Below are positions 63,212 through 64,000 of a stretch of DNA of 64,000 bases, one piece after another (the stretch's first letter is position 1; each line of letters begins with the position of its first letter). The stretch spans positions 124,001 to 188,000 of the forward strand of contig JAFADY010000010.1 in the NCBI GenBank assembly GCA_023424395.1, given 5' to 3'. A model generated the notes under the pieces. That model was not told the origin of the DNA and searched no databases. It worked only from the letters and a program-made list of their open reading frames with translations. This DNA comes from Bacteroidota bacterium. GTDB taxonomy: Bacteria > Bacteroidota > Bacteroidia > Bacteroidales > Dysgonomonadaceae. The position numbers were made by a program, and so were the translations under genes.

Positions 63212-63922
63212 TTATCGTTGTCCGCAACACGGATCGTGCCTAAGCCCGAAATCCCATGTAACGTATATCAATGTTACAGAATACCAATCCTGATTTTTCA
63301 AAAAACTGCTGTTGATGGCGTAAGGCGCATCTAAATCCCATTCGGCGTTTTTTTCGGTTACATCAAAATTGTCTCCGAAAAGTTTTCTTATGGAAAACTC
63401 AGCCCCAACATTCATTTTGTTACTAAGCTTATACTTAAATCCAATGCCGATTGGAACATTTGCATTAAAAAACAACTTGTTCCCGGTGGCAAAAGTACCT
63501 CCAACTCCCGTAAAAATATATGGGGTATAAGGCCTTGCATTTAAATACGAGAATTTATCGCTGTAAGGAAAAAAATTAAATTCAATTTGTCCTCCCAGAT
63601 CGATAAAAAACCGATTGAATGAAGCGTGTTGGTTATTCGGGAAAATATATCCGTTGTCGGCAGAATTGCCCGATATTGTCCCTCCCAATAAATTTCCCTT
63701 AATTGCCCAGTGAAAATTGAGGTTTTGTCTGTAAAAAAGGCCTCCCGCAATACCCGGATTTTGGAAAAACTTGGTTTTGTTGGCATCGCCCATATAAAAC
63801 GTTGGGCCTACCGCCGCTCCAAACTCGTATTTGTACTCTTGAGCATCAGCGTTGGAAGGATAAAATAAGAAGGCAATAAATGCAAGTAGAATTACAATAC
63901 TTTCTTTTTTTTGTTTTGTCAT
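63212..63922 (-). CDS. DUF6089-family outer-membrane beta-barrel protein
   Basis: A 236-residue exported protein with a signal peptide ending SNADAQ at about residue 28. The mature part is a small barrel pattern (YKYEFGAAVGPTFYMGDANK, YTPYIFTGVGGTFATGN, NVPIGIGFKYKLSNKMNVGA) and it ends FGLRHDPCCGQR. Its place before uppS and bamA matches the DUF6089 family of Bacteroidetes, whose function is unknown. It ends 12 bp before the uppS start on the same strand, so the two are probably co-transcribed. Confidence 0.88.
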   Translation of the reverse strand: MTKQKKESIVILLAFIAFLFYPSNADAQEYKYEFGAAVGPTFYMGDANKTKFFQNPGIAGGLFYRQNLNFHWAIKGNLLGGTISGNSADNGYIFPNNQHASFNRFFIDLGGQIEFNFFPYSDKFSYLNARPYTPYIFTGVGGTFATGNKLFFNANVPIGIGFKYKLSNKMNVGAEFSIRKLFGDNFDVTEKNAEWDLDAPYAINSSFLKNQDWYSVTLIYVTWDFGLRHDPCCGQR

Positions 63923-64000
63923 TGCAAAGTTGCTTTATGCGTTTGTCTTTTTCTAACGAAAAAAAGAGCCTTAAATTATTTGCAAAGATTAAAGACTAGT

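Overview
The window looks like a chromosomal segment of a Bacteroidetes bacterium, most likely order Bacteroidales and perhaps near the Dysgonomonadaceae/Porphyromonadaceae; that family-level placement is inference. The evidence is the gene content (Bat aerotolerance operon, DUF6089-uppS-bamA-ompH-ompH block, hybrid two-component regulator, nusB-yajC-ybbR order), promoters with the Bacteroidetes -7 box TAnnTTTG, little use of Shine-Dalgarno sites, moderate GC and many A/T-rich start regions.

Layout. 1-1.7 kb (minus): nusB, yajC and a YbbR-like gene cut by the window edge. 1.9-9.6 kb (plus): GNAT protein, parE, coaD, a C-terminal processing protease, an acyltransferase and a double DUF1080 lipoprotein. 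9.6-9.8 kb: a terminator and a regular 22-bp tandem array built on GACGTC. 9.8-17.8 kb: CoA-disulfide-reductase-like flavoprotein (minus), rsfS-ftsH (plus), a lipoprotein superoxide dismutase, then pgeF-obg-adk (minus) and a small coiled-coil protein. 17.9-25.8 kb: tRNA-Cys, radA, a YoeB/YefM-type toxin-antitoxin pair followed by a broken GNAT gene, tex, a secreted cyclophilin, lptG and tgt. 26-28.9 kb: a TPR hybrid sensor kinase/AraC regulator. 28.9-31 kb: AT-rich stretch with a membrane protein and a metallo-beta-lactamase-fold hydrolase.

31.0-44.8 kb is the most unusual region: six consecutive plus-strand genes, all with export signals (lipoprotein, predicted outer-membrane barrel, 1978-residue surface protein, Fn3-like protein, second lipoprotein, 851-residue exported protein), ending at a strong terminator. 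Gene spacing and one overlap suggest one operon. I do not recognise a characterised system with this make-up.

45.0-54.2 kb is a complete Bat operon (moxR, DUF58, a BatD-like membrane protein, batA, batB, batC, batD, batE) with a PAP2 phosphatase translationally coupled at the end. 54.3-55.9 kb holds a small HTH protein, whose promoter sits inside a perfect 14-bp-arm palindrome, and a DUF2007-Usp-Usp protein. 56.0-58.4 kb is a decaying TPR histidine kinase/LuxR-type response regulator pair: the kinase lacks its 5' end and carries a stop and a frameshift, the regulator carries a frameshift, and the kinase is flanked by inverted copies of a 21-bp repeat. 58.5-63.9 kb (minus) is the outer-membrane assembly block DUF6089, uppS, bamA, ompH, ompH, closed by a terminator.
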